Shown piece after piece: positions 11,501-23,639 of a stretch of 64,000 nt of DNA (position 1 is the first letter of the stretch; each line of letters opens with the position of its first letter). The stretch is taken from contig OX336388.2 in the NCBI GenBank assembly GCA_946902985.2, positions 229,702,467-229,766,466 on the forward strand. The letters are read 5' to 3'. Made by a program: the position numbers and the translations under genes. The stretch is from Meconema thalassinum (Eukaryota > Arthropoda > Insecta > Orthoptera > Tettigoniidae). The notes under the pieces are model-generated. The model was not told the DNA's origin, did not search any database, and saw only the letters and a list, made by a program, of their open reading frames with translations.

Positions 11501-12000
11501 AGGACCAATAAGGGAAGAGGGTGGTACTTACAGGATCAGGCACAACAATGAGCTCTATGATCATCAAGAAGATATCGTCACATCCATGAGGAAGAGACGA
11601 TTAGCTTTCTACGGACATCTGACACGCATGGGTCCAGATAGACTTACCAGCCAGATCTTCACCACGACAGGAAGAGGGAAAGCGTCCAAAAACAAATGGA
11701 TCACCACAGTGAAGTCAGACCTAGAGCAACTTGGAATTTCATCAAAAAACATACAGGATCGATCACAATTCCGACGGATGATTGAACATGGTGTCTTTCC
11801 AGTGTCTCTCACCAGCAGAAAGAGTACAGGGACTACCAGACCGAAGTGGACACAGGAAAGAAAGCAGACACACAGGCAGAAGATGAAAGCTGCCTGGGCT
11901 AAGAAGAAACATAAATTCCTTACAAGAAGTCAAAACGAGCCCCGTGGTCCTCAGTAGGCCCAAACGAAAAGAAGAAGAAGAAGAAATAAAAAGAAGAAAA
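8560..12000 (+). mobile_element. Nearly full-length APE-type LINE
   Basis: The unit comprises a presumed 5' leader (8560-8772), one long broken reading frame (8773-11957) and a tail of GAA repeats followed by A-rich sequence (11965-12000). The 3' segment GTAGGCCCAAACGAAAAGAAG is shared in form with LINE ends at 6200 and 49270. I did not find a target duplication, so the 5' limit is uncertain. Confidence 0.75.
8773..11957 (+). pseudogene. LINE endonuclease-reverse transcriptase, three lesions
   Basis: The protein makes and inserts DNA copies of its own mRNA by nicking the target and reverse transcribing there. The endonuclease covers about residues 50-295, with INS, LQETRF, FHAPT, GDFNAQIG, QLDHVVM and the catalytic SDH (in LDSDHYL). 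The polymerase follows, with LDNYRSISL, GEYQAGFR, VDFQKAYDSI (first aspartate) and FADDLTLL (two aspartates). The C-terminal part holds FYGHLTRM and a basic end, with no CCHC knuckle. Damage is light: TAG at 9385, TAA at 10399, both in frame, and a one-base loss near 10770, over about 1,060 codons. An RTE-like clade is plausible but not proven. Confidence 0.85.
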
Positions 12001-12300
12001 AAGAAAAAATATATAAGAGTAGAAAATAAGCCTATAAGGATAAACACGATATAAATACAGAAATCAAAAGAAATTTTAAATATATGAATTGAAATAGAAA
12101 AAGAAAATTTAAATATACAAATGAAAACAATAGAAAAATGCAATTATTTGAAAAATTTAAAAGAAATAAAAAATAGTAAGGAAATCAAAAAAAAAAGATA
12201 ATTTAAAACACATATAGATGTTGAAATAAGACAGAAAAAGAAGAAAGGACTTATGATACAAATAAATTACAATACGCATGGATATTGGGCTAACATTGTA
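12001..12300. other. A-rich sequence after the LINE
   Basis: A- and AAG-rich sequence, perhaps a decayed LINE tail. Nothing else seen. Confidence 0.4.
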
Positions 12301-13854
12301 AAACAAGATGTTCAGTAAAGAACATATAGCCTACTTTCTCCTAAATGCATGGGTATTGTTATAACTCTTTGTCCTTTTCAAGGAGTATAATTGAATGTTG
12401 GTTGTAGTAGCTTGTTGAAATACAACGTGCTATAGGGATATTAAACATGAACATGAGGTGCCCTTTGCTAGTGCTACCTCTGTACCAAATTTCGTTCCAT
12501 TCGGTTTCACCGTGTTTGAATTGATATGGGGAATGGATTTGCACACATACATGGCCGCTATTTGCAAACTATTGGGCTGATGACCTTGTAGTCAGTCATA
12601 AGATGCTTTCCACAAAAAGGCATGTTGTTGCAAAATCCGGTAGAGATCAAATTATTAGGATGGTCGAAATTTGATTTAAGCTTTTAACATTTGGGTGGCC
12701 GTCATTCCGTTTCCGTCAAGATGGCGGCGATATAAAACATGACACTGAGATGCCTTTTGCTAGTGCTACCTCTGTACCAAATGTCGTTCAATTCGGTTTC
12801 ACCGTGTTTGAATTGATAGGGGGAATCGATTTGCACACATACTTGGCCACCATCTGCAAACTATTGGGCTGATGATCTAGCAGTTTGGTCAGAATATGCT
12901 TCCCACATAAAGATTTGTTGTTGCAAAATTTGGTACAGACTAGATTATTAGGTTGGTCGTAATTACATTTTAGCCTTTAACATTTGGGTGGCCGCGATTA
13001 CGTTTCCGTCAAGATGGTGGTGATATAAAACATGACACTGAGGTGGCCTTTTCTAGTGCTACCTCTGTACCAAATTTCATTCCATTCGGTTTCACCGTGT
13101 TCGAATTAATAGGGGTAATCGATTTTGACACAAAGATGGCCGCCATCCACAAACTATTAGCCTAATGACCTATTAGATTTGTCAAAGGATGCTCCCTCCA
13201 TAAAGGTATGTTGTTGCAAAATTTGGTAGAGATCGAATGATTAGGTTAGTCGTAATTTGATTTAAGCTTTGAACATTTGTGTGGCCGCCATTACGTTTCC
13301 GTCAAGATGGCGGCGATATAAAACATGACACTGGGGTGCCCTTTGCTAGTACTACCTCTGTACCAAATTTCGTTCCATTCGGTTTCACCGTGTTCGAATT
13401 AATAGGGGCAATCGATTTTCACACAAAGATGGCCGCCATCCACAAACTATTAGGCTGATGACCTATTAGTTTGGTCAAAGGATGCTGCCCCCATAAAGGT
13501 ATGTTGTTGCAAAATTTGGTAGTGATCGGATGATTAGGTTAGTCGTAATTTGATTTAAGCTTTGAACATTTGTGTGGCCGCCATTACGTTTCCGTCAAGA
13601 TGGCGGCGATATAAAACATGACACTGAGGTGTCCTTTGCTAGTGCTACCTTTTTACCAAATTTCGTTGAATTTGCGCTCACCGTGTTCGAATTGATAGGG
13701 GGGGGGGACAGACATTCAGAGTACACACACTCACACACACACACACACAGACTCACAAACATACACACACACAGACAGACACACTTTTTTTCGCCCTGTA
13801 GTGATCTCATGAGTCTACTTTCATTTTTTGCAAAAATCGAAAGTAGGCTAAAAA
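12301..13854 (+). repeat. Family beta element, copy 1
   Basis: It starts ACAAGATGTTCAGTAAAGAAC (a weak hairpin) followed by ATAGCCTACTTTC. About four monomers of 291-294 bp follow, each with GTCAAGATGGCGGCGATAT and AAAACATGACACTGAGG (about 12735, 13026, 13319, 13613). The end has a CA/GACA tract and the stem-loop AGTCTACTTTC...GAAAGTAGGCTAA. The terminal stem repeats the 5' subterminal sequence in inverted form. Non-coding. Confidence 0.85.
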
Positions 13855-14282
13855 TAGGCTAATTTAAATTACTTGGATAATAATTTAAGATAAATTGCAA
13901 TTATAATACTTAAAATTACTTGGTTATTTAAGATAAATTACAAATAAGAAAATGTATCCGATGGAATAGTACTCCCTTATAAGGAGTTAATGGTCATGTC
14001 AGCGGTATATAGCGGTCTCAGCGAACTTGCATATTATCTCCTCCCTTTAATATCGACGAGGTCATAAGGGAAGGGTGAGAGGTGATCAGGTGAGGAGGAC
14101 GCCGAGTTTAACAGGTAGTTGGGGCAGTCAATGGCTGCGATAACCAACCTACTGTGTATACACTATCACTGATGAACCAATTCTATGAGCTGTGCGCGAG
14201 GGTTATGAGTGAGCAGCGTCACGCCACTGCGCGGTCCATATGAGTGTGACATCACAGGCTGAATAATAATAATAATAATAAT
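13855..14282. other. No recognised feature
   Basis: AT-rich stretch, then a more GC-balanced piece (14040-14260) ending in an AAT repeat. No coding or repeat identity found. Confidence 0.4.
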
Positions 14283-15117
14283 AACTTCTATTTATCATCG
14301 TAATGGATGTGATATGAAATCAAACAAGAAAGAACGTGATAATTTTCAAACTATCACTTTTACAGATGATGTTGCAATCTGGAGGGAATCAGATGAGGAT
14401 TTGGGAGAGAGACTACAAAACTGGAATGAGGAATTTAACATATATATAGTCTGACAATCAGCAAGATAAAAACGGCGGTGATGTCAGAACATTGGGAAGG
14501 AAAATAACCAACAGTCATGTTAAATGAAACACAGTTGGACAACGTTTCAGAATTCAAATACTTAGGCAGTATCGTATAAAAGGACAACCTAGCCAAACAT
14601 GAGATAAACAATAGAATTACCAAGGCTACACAATTCTACCACCAGGTCAGACATCTGTTCTGGGATGAACATATACCCATGGAAACCAAGAATACATTAT
14701 ATAAGTCCTTTACATACAGTCTCGAAACCACAACACTGACCAATAGGGATCATTCTAAACTACAGAGAGGTGAAATGAAGTTTTTACGCACTATGGTTCA
14801 AAAAACGAAGAAAGGTAAGATCAGAAATGAGAAGATTAGGGAATAAGTAGGAATAAGAGATTCTCTTTTACATAAGATCCAAGAATCAAGACTAAAGTGG
14901 TTTGGTCATATGAAGAGGATGCCAGTCAACAGAACTGCACGGAAGGAATTTGAAAGAGAAGTGGAAGGAAGTCGATCAGTGGGCAGACCACGAGTGACGT
15001 TCTGCAAGATGTGGAGGAAGAAAGGTTCGGGGACACAACGAGGTGGAGGGGGATCATATACCACACCTGGGCAACTGGAGATGGTGTCGGATGATGATGA
15101 TGATGATGATGATGAAT
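14283..15117 (+). pseudogene. LINE fragment with GAT-repeat tail
   Basis: Frames show ITFTDDVAIW (the FxDD polymerase signature), then EFKYLGSIV, NRITKATQFYHQ, and later SRLKWFGHMKRMPVNRTARK and GRPRVTF. The unit ends in GAT repeats at 15091-15117. It is a different LINE lineage from 8773: the last block has GHMKRM and GRPR. It is broken by several shifts and stops. The aspartate-rich end of one frame is just the GAT tail. Confidence 0.72.
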
Positions 15118-15959
15118 GAGGAGAAGATGAACTGGAGAGAAAAAGAGCGCAGAAACCATGGAATCCAATTAGGAGAATGTCATCCACCTAATACACTAAA
15201 TCCAGTCTATATCAAATTAAAGAAAATTACAGACATATTCCACAAAAGGCTTACACGATGGATGTAAACAAGATAACTTAACCCTTTGTGGGATAGTGGT
15301 CTCTATATTAACCACCTGTCATAAGGACAGTTTATGCTGATAGTTGAATCTTTCAGCCAAATATTGGAGAATTTTCATACCGAACTGCTAGTATTTTTAA
15401 AAATCAAATATTATATACGTATCTACTTGACGTAATGTGTTGGATAATATTTTAGAAAAAACATTAACAATTACAGTGTAAAAATAAAATATAAATATAT
15501 AAATAAAAAATTATACAAATAAAATTACAATAATAAAAGGAATATAAAAATTTAAAAAATAATATACATAACTATAAAATAATTATGAAGATAATTGTGA
15601 CAATCAATTCGAAATTTGTTAATAAATTAAGTCAATAAAAATATCAAAATAAGAACATAAATTAAAAATAATTATATAAACATTAACATTAGAGAAACAA
15701 TAATTAGAATAAATTAAAATGTAGAAACACATAAAAGTAAAATATAGGCTCCGGGATACCCAGAATTTTCCAAATTTTCAAAATTTTTGTCACTGCGCCT
15801 TGTTAACCTATGGACTTTAGGATTTCTAAGGATATTTTTATTTTTCTCCTATCTTATTCCTGAGGCTACTTTCCTTATACGTTCCCACAATCGTGCGTCA
15901 TGTTAGTAAACACATCAAAGGACGAGTAAATATTTTATTATTTTAAATGCTAATGTCGA
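15118..15959. other. AT-rich, no gene
   Basis: After about 170 bp of unassigned sequence, 15390-15760 is extremely AT-rich (ATAAA and TAAAAT runs). No gene or repeat family recognised. Confidence 0.5.
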
Positions 15960-16255
15960 CTTCGCTGGGGTCTGGCGTTATGTTACGGTGACGGGACGAA
16001 ATGTACCGAGAATGTACTGAGGTGTGTGACGTCATAGTACTGCTTGAGCTTCCCCCCTTCCCCGGGCGTTCCAGTGAGCGTGACGTCATCCAGCCAGCTA
16101 CCTCCTTTGACCTTGGTTTGCACTTGCTTTTTTATTTTTATTTTTATTTTTTTGGTAACGGACTTCGAGTTCACGCAGCATTTGTAGCATTTGAAATGAT
16201 ATAAAGTCCAGTCTTTCAGACTGACTATCAGTGTTTTTTTATTTTCATATCTATT
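15960..16255. repeat. Repeat shared with 45490-46260 (family S)
   Basis: It contains two TGACGTCA-like words and ends CATTTGAAATGATATAAAG followed by CAGTCTTTCAGACTG, a perfect 6-bp-stem hairpin. The same end appears inverted at 45493-45550. Nature unknown. Confidence 0.5.
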
Positions 16256-16612
16256 AGACGATGGATAGGTCTACAACTAAAAAAGTTTAAGAAAAAAGGC
16301 GGCGTTAGAAGCAACATCATACGGACATGGAACAACAGCAAAATATATGCTAGTGCTACAAATGAAGGAAGAGGAATAATATGGTAATGGCATGTTTAAA
16401 AAAACGGAAAAATCCCCAATTCCAATTTATCTCAAAAATGATTTCCTAGATACAACATTTGCCATTTTCTCTAAACTTTCCAACATACAAAGCTGGAATC
16501 TTCAGATGTTATTCCTCCTGATATGTGTTATATTGTAAACGTCCGTTTTTCAAAATGTACTTTAGTTTAATTTTACTTGATGGAAATGTTCATAAAAGTG
16601 TTATTAAAATTT
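16256..16612. other. No recognised feature
   Basis: AT-rich sequence with no identified gene or repeat. Confidence 0.4.
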
Positions 16613-17392
16613 AACAAGATTAGTAGTTCCGTGAAGAACTAAAGCCTATTCTCATATATCCTACATATGCCTCTATCAACATACGAAATCTCAGTTTGAT
16701 TGCTGTAATATATTCGTGAATTTTGAGAACCGTCTTTGATATATTTCGGTTGGTCGCCATGTTGAATTTTTATAAATGTAGGCCATAGATTTATATTCTA
16801 TTACATGACAATTATTGCGTAGGTTCATTATTCAAACGTTCACTTCCATCGCATGATTAATACACAAGATATAAAAACTTAATTTTAAAATTGCGCACAG
16901 CCCCCATCTTGAGGTTATGGGAACAATTGAACTAAATTAGATGCCAGTGCATTACAATGTGTATAAACATTTACTGTATCAAATATCACTGCGCTCAGAT
17001 GGTTAAATCGTGAGAAAAGTCTAATAAAATATTTCGCCTTCGCTTGGCCGCCATGTTCGTTTCGTATTTTACAGGATTTTGGATGTCCCATAGGTTAACG
17101 TCTAGTGGTATTCCTTATCACTGTACAATATTTCAGGATGATATCAGTAATAGTTTAGGAGATATAGAATGCCGGTGAAATATTTCGCATAGCCGGCATG
17201 TAGGATTGGTGAGACGTAATTAAATTTGAAGGGCACGTTCGGGGTCGGCCGCAATAGTACTATGACTTTTCTGAGTTTCATTGAAATCGCTCTAGTTATT
17301 AGAGGGACACAAAGACACATGCACATACACACACGCGGACAAAAGGTGATCTCATAAGCCAATTTTTTCGTAAATTGAAAATAACCCAAAAA
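16613..17392 (+). repeat. Family gamma element, copy 1 (degraded)
   Basis: It starts AACAAGATTAGTAGTTCCG with the hairpin AGTTCCGTGAAGAACT. The body contains TTGCGCACAGC, CATGTTCGTTTCGTA and GGTGAAATATTTCGCA. Near the end it has CACATACACACACGCGGAC and a decayed stem-loop CTCATAAGCCAATTTTTTC...GAAAATAACCC. Better copies are at 47204 and 55572. Confidence 0.78.
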
Positions 17393-17577
17393 TGATTCAA
17401 AGAAATTCTAAAATACATTTATTTTCAAAACCCGTGTTTCATAGTGAGGAGAGAGTCTTGAAGAACGTTCCTGAAAGAGTCGGTTAGTTTCTCCAAGTTT
17501 ATGATAAAAAGGTAAGTAAAGAGTTATAAATTACTCTGGACATTCCGGAGTTAGATTGGTTGGTTCCTCAGTTTAGG
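17393..17577. other. No recognised feature
   Basis: Short unassigned stretch before SINE6; its last 12 bases are the SINE6 target copy. Confidence 0.4.
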
Positions 17578-17788
17578 AAGGAAGGAAGGAAAGGAAGCTT
17601 GTAGTTTAACGTGACCGTTAACCGCGAGATCATGAGCCACGGGACCTCCTTTTTACGTGCAATCCAAACCACAGGACATGGCATTTCACTTTCGAAAATC
17701 TCACATGCATTGACCGGGAATCGAACCCGGACCACCTTGGTGAGAGGCATACAGCTAGACCGCTGAGCCACCACGCCACCCCCCTCCC
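17578..17788 (-). mobile_element. SINE6, tRNA-derived
   Basis: On the minus strand the head reads GTGGCTCAGCGGTCTAGC (A box) and GGTTCGATTCC (perfect B box) with CTCTCAC in the loop. It is flanked by a perfect 12-bp target duplication, CCTCAGTTTAGG, at 17566-17577 and 17789-17800. It ends in GGAA repeats on the left (its 3' end). Confidence 0.9.
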
Positions 17789-17800
17789 CCTCAGTTTAGG

Positions 17801-18070
17801 GGCTGCGACAATGCGGTCATGTAGCCCCGTGTACTTTGGGTGTGTGTAGAATCTCTCTGATAACCGGTGTTAATTGTGATGGCTGTATTAGTGTGTGTTA
17901 TCTGTTTTTAATTCGAGTAAGGACTGCAGACATTCAATTTTCAAGTAGTTCCTACTGTTGATACCAAACGCCACCGTCAACGACCAACTAGTTCTGAACT
18001 TGGTTAATAGATGCCACCGCAGTCGGCTCATGGCGATGAACAATGGAACGTAAGAGCGTTAGTCCAATCT
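17801..18070 (+). repeat. Family N repeat
   Basis: The landmark text GTAGCCCCGTGTACTTTGG, TCTGATAACC and GTGTGTGTTATCTG is shared with copies at 21560, 26745, 49300 and 49575. Family N looks like a SINE body; the tRNA-like end is best seen at 53060-53375. SINE6 inserted at its left edge. Confidence 0.6.
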
Positions 18071-18074
18071 AACC

Positions 18075-18303
18075 TATAATTTAGCTTCACACAAGTGTAA
18101 TTAGTGGAAGGTTCTTTATCATGTCATAAATCCATGGCATGGGACCGCCGGCTATACTTCCTCTCCGAAGGAAGGCGTACTGAGGGATTTTTAACGCTCT
18201 TAAAAAATCCGATGACTTCAGCCGGGTTTGAACCCGCGAGCTTTGGCATAGAAGCTCAGCAGGCTACCAACTTCGCGACCGATGCCGCTACCGCCCGGAG
18301 TAT
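18075..18303 (-). mobile_element. tRNA-like SINE (family 7)
   Basis: Minus strand: GGGCGGTAGCGGCATCGG at the head and GGTTCAAACCC as a perfect B box, followed by a body with TTAAGAGCGTTAAAAATCCC. No target duplication was settled. Confidence 0.65.
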
Positions 18304-18462
18304 AAGTGAGGAAAAGAACTGCCTCATTTTACGCGTTCCAGCCCTTATGCAGAGCCAGGAATCAACCCCGGATCTCAGCAGTGACCTCCAAGAATGCTAG
18401 ACCCCACACAAGACACGGCGCAAACCTAGAAGAATTGCTGAGTTTTACTACGCAACGAAGTG
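18304..18462 (-). repeat. Family 5 tRNA-like piece and family F end
   Basis: 18304-18397 resembles the tRNA-like repeat at 27806 (minus-strand CTAGCATTCTTGG and GGTTGATTCCTGG). 18398-18462 is the family F end, ACAAGACACGGCGCAAACC and AGAATTGCTGAGTT. Confidence 0.5.
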
Positions 18463-18475
18463 GATCTAGGTTGTT

Positions 18476-18935
18476 TGAGTCTTCAGTCTTTTGAATGGTT
18501 TGATGCAGCTATCCATGCCTCCCTGTCCTGAGCTAATCGTTTCATCTCTACATAGCTACCGCTCCCTACATCCAAGACAATCTGTTTAACCTATTCTAAC
18601 CTTGGTCCACCCCTACTGTTCTTGTCCTCAACTCTTCCTTCCATAACTAAGTTTGCTATTCCTGGTTGTCTTAGTATGTGTCTTACCAACCTATCTCTTC
18701 TCTTCATTAGTAGTCGCCAGAAACATCTCTCCTCTCCCACTCGACTTAATACCTCTTCGTTTGTAACCCTATCTACTCATCTGATCTTCATCATTCTCCT
18801 GTAACATCACATTTCAAACCCTTCAATTCTCATTTTTTCTGTTGCACCAATAGTCCAAGATTCACTTCCATAGAGCGCCACGCTCCAAACAAATGATTTC
18901 AAAAATGACTTCCTAACACCTAAATTTAAATTCGA
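18476..18935 (-). pseudogene. LINE 3' end (family E)
   Basis: On the minus strand it encodes the C-terminal block FVWSVALYGSE-like, then IEGFEM, RRMMKI, and a tail ending AAAAGACTGAAGACTCAAAC. It is the same family as 52319-53035, which is better preserved. 5'-truncated and stop-ridden. Confidence 0.72.
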
Positions 18936-20036
18936 CTAGCTATTTTGCCCGGCGTTGCCCGGGAGGTGTCTTTATATGTTGTAGATACATGGCAATATAT
19001 TTCGCAGAATATCTTTATTCTGCCCGTAAATGTGTTTAGAGCATAGTTCTCCTCGACTCTCATGTTACTTAAGTGCAATATTAACTCACTGTAAACCTAG
19101 TCGAAAAGTACAGTGGAATACAATAACGTTGCAGAGCATGCAACAATAGTAAAAGGGGTTGTATATATACAATTCTCCGAGAACTCAGTCTCACAATTAC
19201 TTTCCTGATAGTGTTTATTTTTGATTTAATGGGGAAAGTAAGACGTCTCATAGCAGTGTTCATATAGTTATCTATATTATTTTTCAAATGTAGCAATTAC
19301 CTTCTTGTTACGAAATAATATTTAAATTATTCAATGATTGGAAGATAAAGTCATCATTGTGCAGTCAAATATACGTCTTATGATTTTTAACCCCGCACAA
19401 ATTACGTGAATAATGGCAAATGACTTATTCCTGAACGTAGGTCAGTGTGTACTATAATCGTAATAGCACATTAAGGAACATTATTGCTGTAAGAATAATT
19501 TATATGCATATGATCTCATCCACATCAAGTTAAAGTAAATTAAGCAAAGTATAATCCCAGTATATTGTCAAATATGATGCTTAGATTCTGCACACATTGG
19601 ACTTCCTTAGCCTCTAAAGTATTTCGTAAGATAAGAAATACATTCTCTAAACTCAATCCTTAATAATCTATAAAATGCTCTAGTGGGACTCTAGTGATTA
19701 GAACTCATGACAATTATAACATTAGGCTGTTCAATAGCTTTTGTCAGTAAGCACTAAAATGGCTAATATAAATACATAAACATAGGAAAAACTTTGTGAA
19801 CGTTTAGTAGTTTAATTATGTTATTAACATGTTATCAACTAAATTAATAATTTAACATCCGGTTCCATTACAAATTAGCATAGTCATAGAGCAGGGTAAT
19901 TACCAATTACAATATAACCCGAATAAGAAAGGCAAATACTATTCATAAAACAATCTGCAATATCACGCAAATGTTACTGCATTTCTGATTTGTAATACAA
20001 AAAACAGCTTGTAGAGGTAAACACTGTCAAGAATAA
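18936..20036. other. No gene; start of a CTAGCT-type repeat, then AT-rich
   Basis: 18936-18972 reads GACTAGCTATTTTGCCCGG, similar in style to the start of the 37030 element (AACTAGCTGAAGTACCCG). The remaining kilobase is AT-rich with no assigned content. Confidence 0.4.
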
Positions 20037-21203
20037 AAACAAGATGTTCAGTAAAGATCATATAGCCTACTTTCTCCTAAATGCATGGGTATTGTTATAA
20101 CTCTTTGTCCGTCTCAAGGAGTATAATTGAATGTTGGTTGTAGTAGCTTGTTGAAATACAACGTGCTATAGGGATATTAAACATGAATATGAGGTGCCCT
20201 TTGCTAGTGCTACCTCTGTAAAAAAAATCATTCAATTCGGTTTCACCGTGTTTGAATTGATCCGGGGAATGGATTTGCACACATACATGGCCGCTATTGG
20301 CAAACAATTGGGCTGATGACCTTGTAGTCAGTCATAAGATGCTTTCCACAAAAAGGCATGTTGTTGCAAAATCCGGTAGAGATCAAATTATTAGGATGGT
20401 CGAAATTTTATTTAAGCTTTTAACATTTGAATGGCCGTCATTCCGTTTCCGTCAAGATGGCGGCGATATAAAACATGACACTGAGGTGCCTTTTGCTAGT
20501 GCTACCTCTGTACCAAATTTCGTTCAATTCGGTTTCACCGTGTTTGAATTGATAGGGGGAATCGATTTGCACACATACTTGGTCACCATCTGCAAACTAT
20601 GGGCTGATGATCTAGCAGTTTGGTCAGAATATGCTTCCCACATAAAGATTTGTTGCTGCAAAATTTGGTAGAGACTAGATTATTAGGTTGGTCGTAATTA
20701 CATTTTAGCCTTTAACATTTGGGTGGCCACGTGTTCGAATTAATAGGGGCAATCGATTTTCACACAAAGATGGCCGCCATCCGCAAACTATTAGGCAGAT
20801 GACCTATTAGTTTGGTCAAAGGATGCTGCCCTCATAAGGGTATGTTGTTGCAAAATTTGGTAGAGATCGGATGATTAGGTCAGTCGTAATTTGATTTAAG
20901 CTTTGAACATTTGTGTGGCCGCCATTACGTTTCCGTCAAGATGGCGGCGATATAAAACATGACACTGAGGTGTCCTTTGCTAGTGCTACCTTTGTACCAA
21001 ATTTCGTTCAATTTGCGCTCACCGTGTTCGAATTGATAGGGGGGGGGGACAGACATTCAGAGTACACACACTCACACACACACACACACACAGACTCACA
21101 CACACACATACACATACACACAAACAGATACACTTTTTTTCGCCCTGTAGTGATCTCATAAGTCTACTTTCATTTTTTGCATAAATCGAAAGTAGGCTAA
21201 AAA
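20037..21203 (+). repeat. Family beta element, copy 2
   Basis: It matches 12301-13854 closely from ACAAGATGTTCAGTAAAG to the terminal GAAAGTAGGCTAAAAAT, but carries fewer monomers: one is deleted at about 20729, where GGTGGCCACGTGTTCG joins mid-monomer. The internal CA/GACA tract is at 21060-21130. Confidence 0.85.
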
Positions 21204-21560
21204 TGCAGCATAAAGACATTCTGATTAATAAAACATAAACGTCGACTTATCAGTTGTGGAACACACCTTAACAGTGTGTATAACACTTCATTTCTAGTAG
21301 ATACCATTCGTCATAAGGCAAAGATTCAAAATCTTCCGTAACAGCAGCGGTATCAAGAGTGTAAAATTAGACTCAAAATGTCACATAGGTTTCGGTGCCC
21401 TAAAGACTAAAAATTAAATAAAATTATACATGAAATGCAAAAATCATTCAGACGACCACTTGTATTAGCGGCGAACATTCTCAGCTTTCGCCTTGGAGTT
21501 CTGAGTTTGAATCCCGGCTAGGTCAAGGAATTTTAATTCTGGACTGGTCTAACTGATGGC
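21204..21560. other. Mostly unassigned; a tRNA-like B box
   Basis: A stretch with GAGTTTGAATCCCGG near 21507 resembles the B-box part of a tRNA-derived repeat. Otherwise nothing is recognised. Confidence 0.4.
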
Positions 21561-21955
21561 CACAGCAACCTCCTTTTCAATCCTCATTTGAATTACAAAT
21601 ACACACACTACTACGGCCATCACAGTAACACACGCTATCAGAAGAAATCCATACACACTAAAGTTCATGGGGCTATATGACCATGTTGTCACAATGCCTC
21701 TACATTAATAAACAACAACAGAATCGGTAATTGTTTTCCGTGGTTTCCCACATCTACACGAAGCAAATACCGGGATAGTTCCTAACTGAAGGCAACAGCA
21801 ACCTCCTTTCCAATCCTCATTTGAATTACAAATACACACACCACTACAGCCATCACAGTAACATATGTTATCAGAAATATTCCATACTCACTGAAGTTCA
21901 TTGGGCTATATGATTGATGTCGCAAAGCCTCTCAATTAATCAACAACAACAGAAT
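21561..21955 (-). repeat. Two family N copies in tandem
   Basis: Two similar units, about 21561-21720 and 21785-21955, share CCTCATTTGAATTACAAATAC, CATCACAGTAACA and GGGCTATATGA. Reverse-complemented, they match the plus-strand copies at 26745 and 49575. Each unit ends with an AACAACAACAGAATC motif. Confidence 0.6.
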
Positions 21956-22386
21956 CATTTAGGCTCATTTAATCTTAATACTAAGTTTCGTGATGAAATC
22001 TCCAGCTGTTGTAACGTTACGTCACATACAGGGTTAGCTAATGTATTTCTTTTCTAATTTTAACTTCCTACAACGACACCTGTTAATAACATTTGAAAAT
22101 ATGTATTTAGATTTTTATGGCGTTCAGTTTCCTAATGTTCTTATCGAGGTTTGGATAGAAAATGGATTGCCATGACCTCTTACTAAGATGGAAACCTGGT
22201 GTTAATGTCTTGACTACTGTTGCCATGGAGAATATCATGATAGGGACTTCTTAGTCTCCGAGACCTACGATAATATCCAATTAACTACGGAATCAACTGT
22301 CCAGTGCATACCCATTAGTTATCTTCTGAAAAAATGGGTATCAAAATGTTTTCTCGCGATTCTGTTGAATCATTCTTCAGTATATC
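21956..22386. other. No recognised feature
   Basis: No gene or repeat family recognised. Confidence 0.4.
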
Positions 22387-23225
22387 CCCCAGGAGCTCAC
22401 GGCTAATGGGATATGGGTTTGGTGACCACGGGACCCCAGCCGAGTGCGGTATTGCTTCCACTTACTTGTGCCAGGCTCCCTTCTGTCATCTTTCTTGTCG
22501 ACCACCCTTGGTCACCTCTCGTTCAGGGGCTTACAACATGTGCGACGCTGGTTAGCGATCAGGGGGCCCCAGCTGAGTTCGCGATTGCTTCCACTTAATT
22601 GTGCCAGGGACCTCTATGGCATATTGACTGTCGGCCTCCCTTGATCAACTCTTGTTCTCTTCCTACCCTGACAGTATTAGGATATCCGAGGTCTAAGGAG
22701 TCTTCGAATTCCCGCCTTAATTGGACCTTGTTTCATCTTTCCTGATACCCTCATTCTTCAAAGGGTCAGATCTCTTGTTTTTCTTTTCATCATTCCCCTC
22801 CCTTCTGCACAAGGTCATAAAGGAGGCAGGGTGTGTGTAGCCCCACCACTGGAGGTGCTACACCCTCAAGGGCTCACGACTGTTGAGTTTGGGATGCTAC
22901 CTGAGCTGGATATGTTTTTTTTTTCCTTTTCCAGTGATTTGGGGGCGGATTCTCTCCTATTTCTCTTCTTATCTGCCTTTCTTGGCACACCTTTCCAATT
23001 CCGTCAATTCTCATTTATTGAGGGTTGAGAGTATTTCTTTTACCTGCATTGTATTTCCCTTATTCCTTCCTTTTTGTCCTTTTGTTCTCCTAATCCGTAA
23101 TTTGGTTGTAAGTTGTAGTTATTTTTAGTTCTAGTGTCCATTTTATGATCATTTTTCATTTTCACCCCAAAGAATTAGAGGCCTATAACCTCCATGTTAG
23201 GCACTTTAAAATCAACTATCATCCT
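22387..23225 (+). mobile_element. Family R retroposon, copy A, with internal duplication
   Basis: This is a diverged relative of 58389-59129. Its 5' block (GGGCTCAC..., GACCACGGGACCCCAGC, GCTTCCACTTACTTG) occurs twice, at about 22390 and 22527, which explains the extra length. It ends with the degraded hairpin AGGCCTATAACCTCC...TTAGGCAC and ATCATCC. No convincing coding frame. Confidence 0.75.
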
Positions 23226-23639
23226 CAAATTACAATTTCAGCAATATATTTTCCGACAATCAAAACTGAAAGTCTGGTTTAGTTGTATTCACAGTGGAAA
23301 GAATTTCTTGTATGAGATGTTTGGATTGCATTTCTCAGATCCGTAATCCTCTCTACTCATTAACCTGACCGCAGCAGTGGTCTTGCCAGCGTCATTGCAG
23401 GGAAATTGATATCATCGATTACGAATATTATTGCGGAAGCCAAAATACCGGCTGCTTCCAAATAGCATCTGTACTAACCACTCAGCAGGAAAGTTCATGA
23501 AGTTTTATAAAAATCGAGTGAACCTAATGGAATTCTATTTTAATAAGGTGCAAAGGTATGTTTAGTTTCTGTCATTTAATATCATGCTATTGTATTTTGT
23601 GATAGAGTTTGCATTTTGATATTGCGGAAATTATATTGA
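23226..23639. other. No recognised feature
   Basis: No gene or repeat family recognised. Confidence 0.4.

Noticed and set aside
12560..12900. Hammerhead ribozyme core (CTGATGA in beta monomers)
   Set aside because: The required GAAA and pairing stems do not follow CTGATGA in these monomers.
14906..15187. Histidine/serine-rich or aspartate-rich proteins near 15.1 kb
   Set aside because: The runs come from the GAT tail of a LINE read in different frames.
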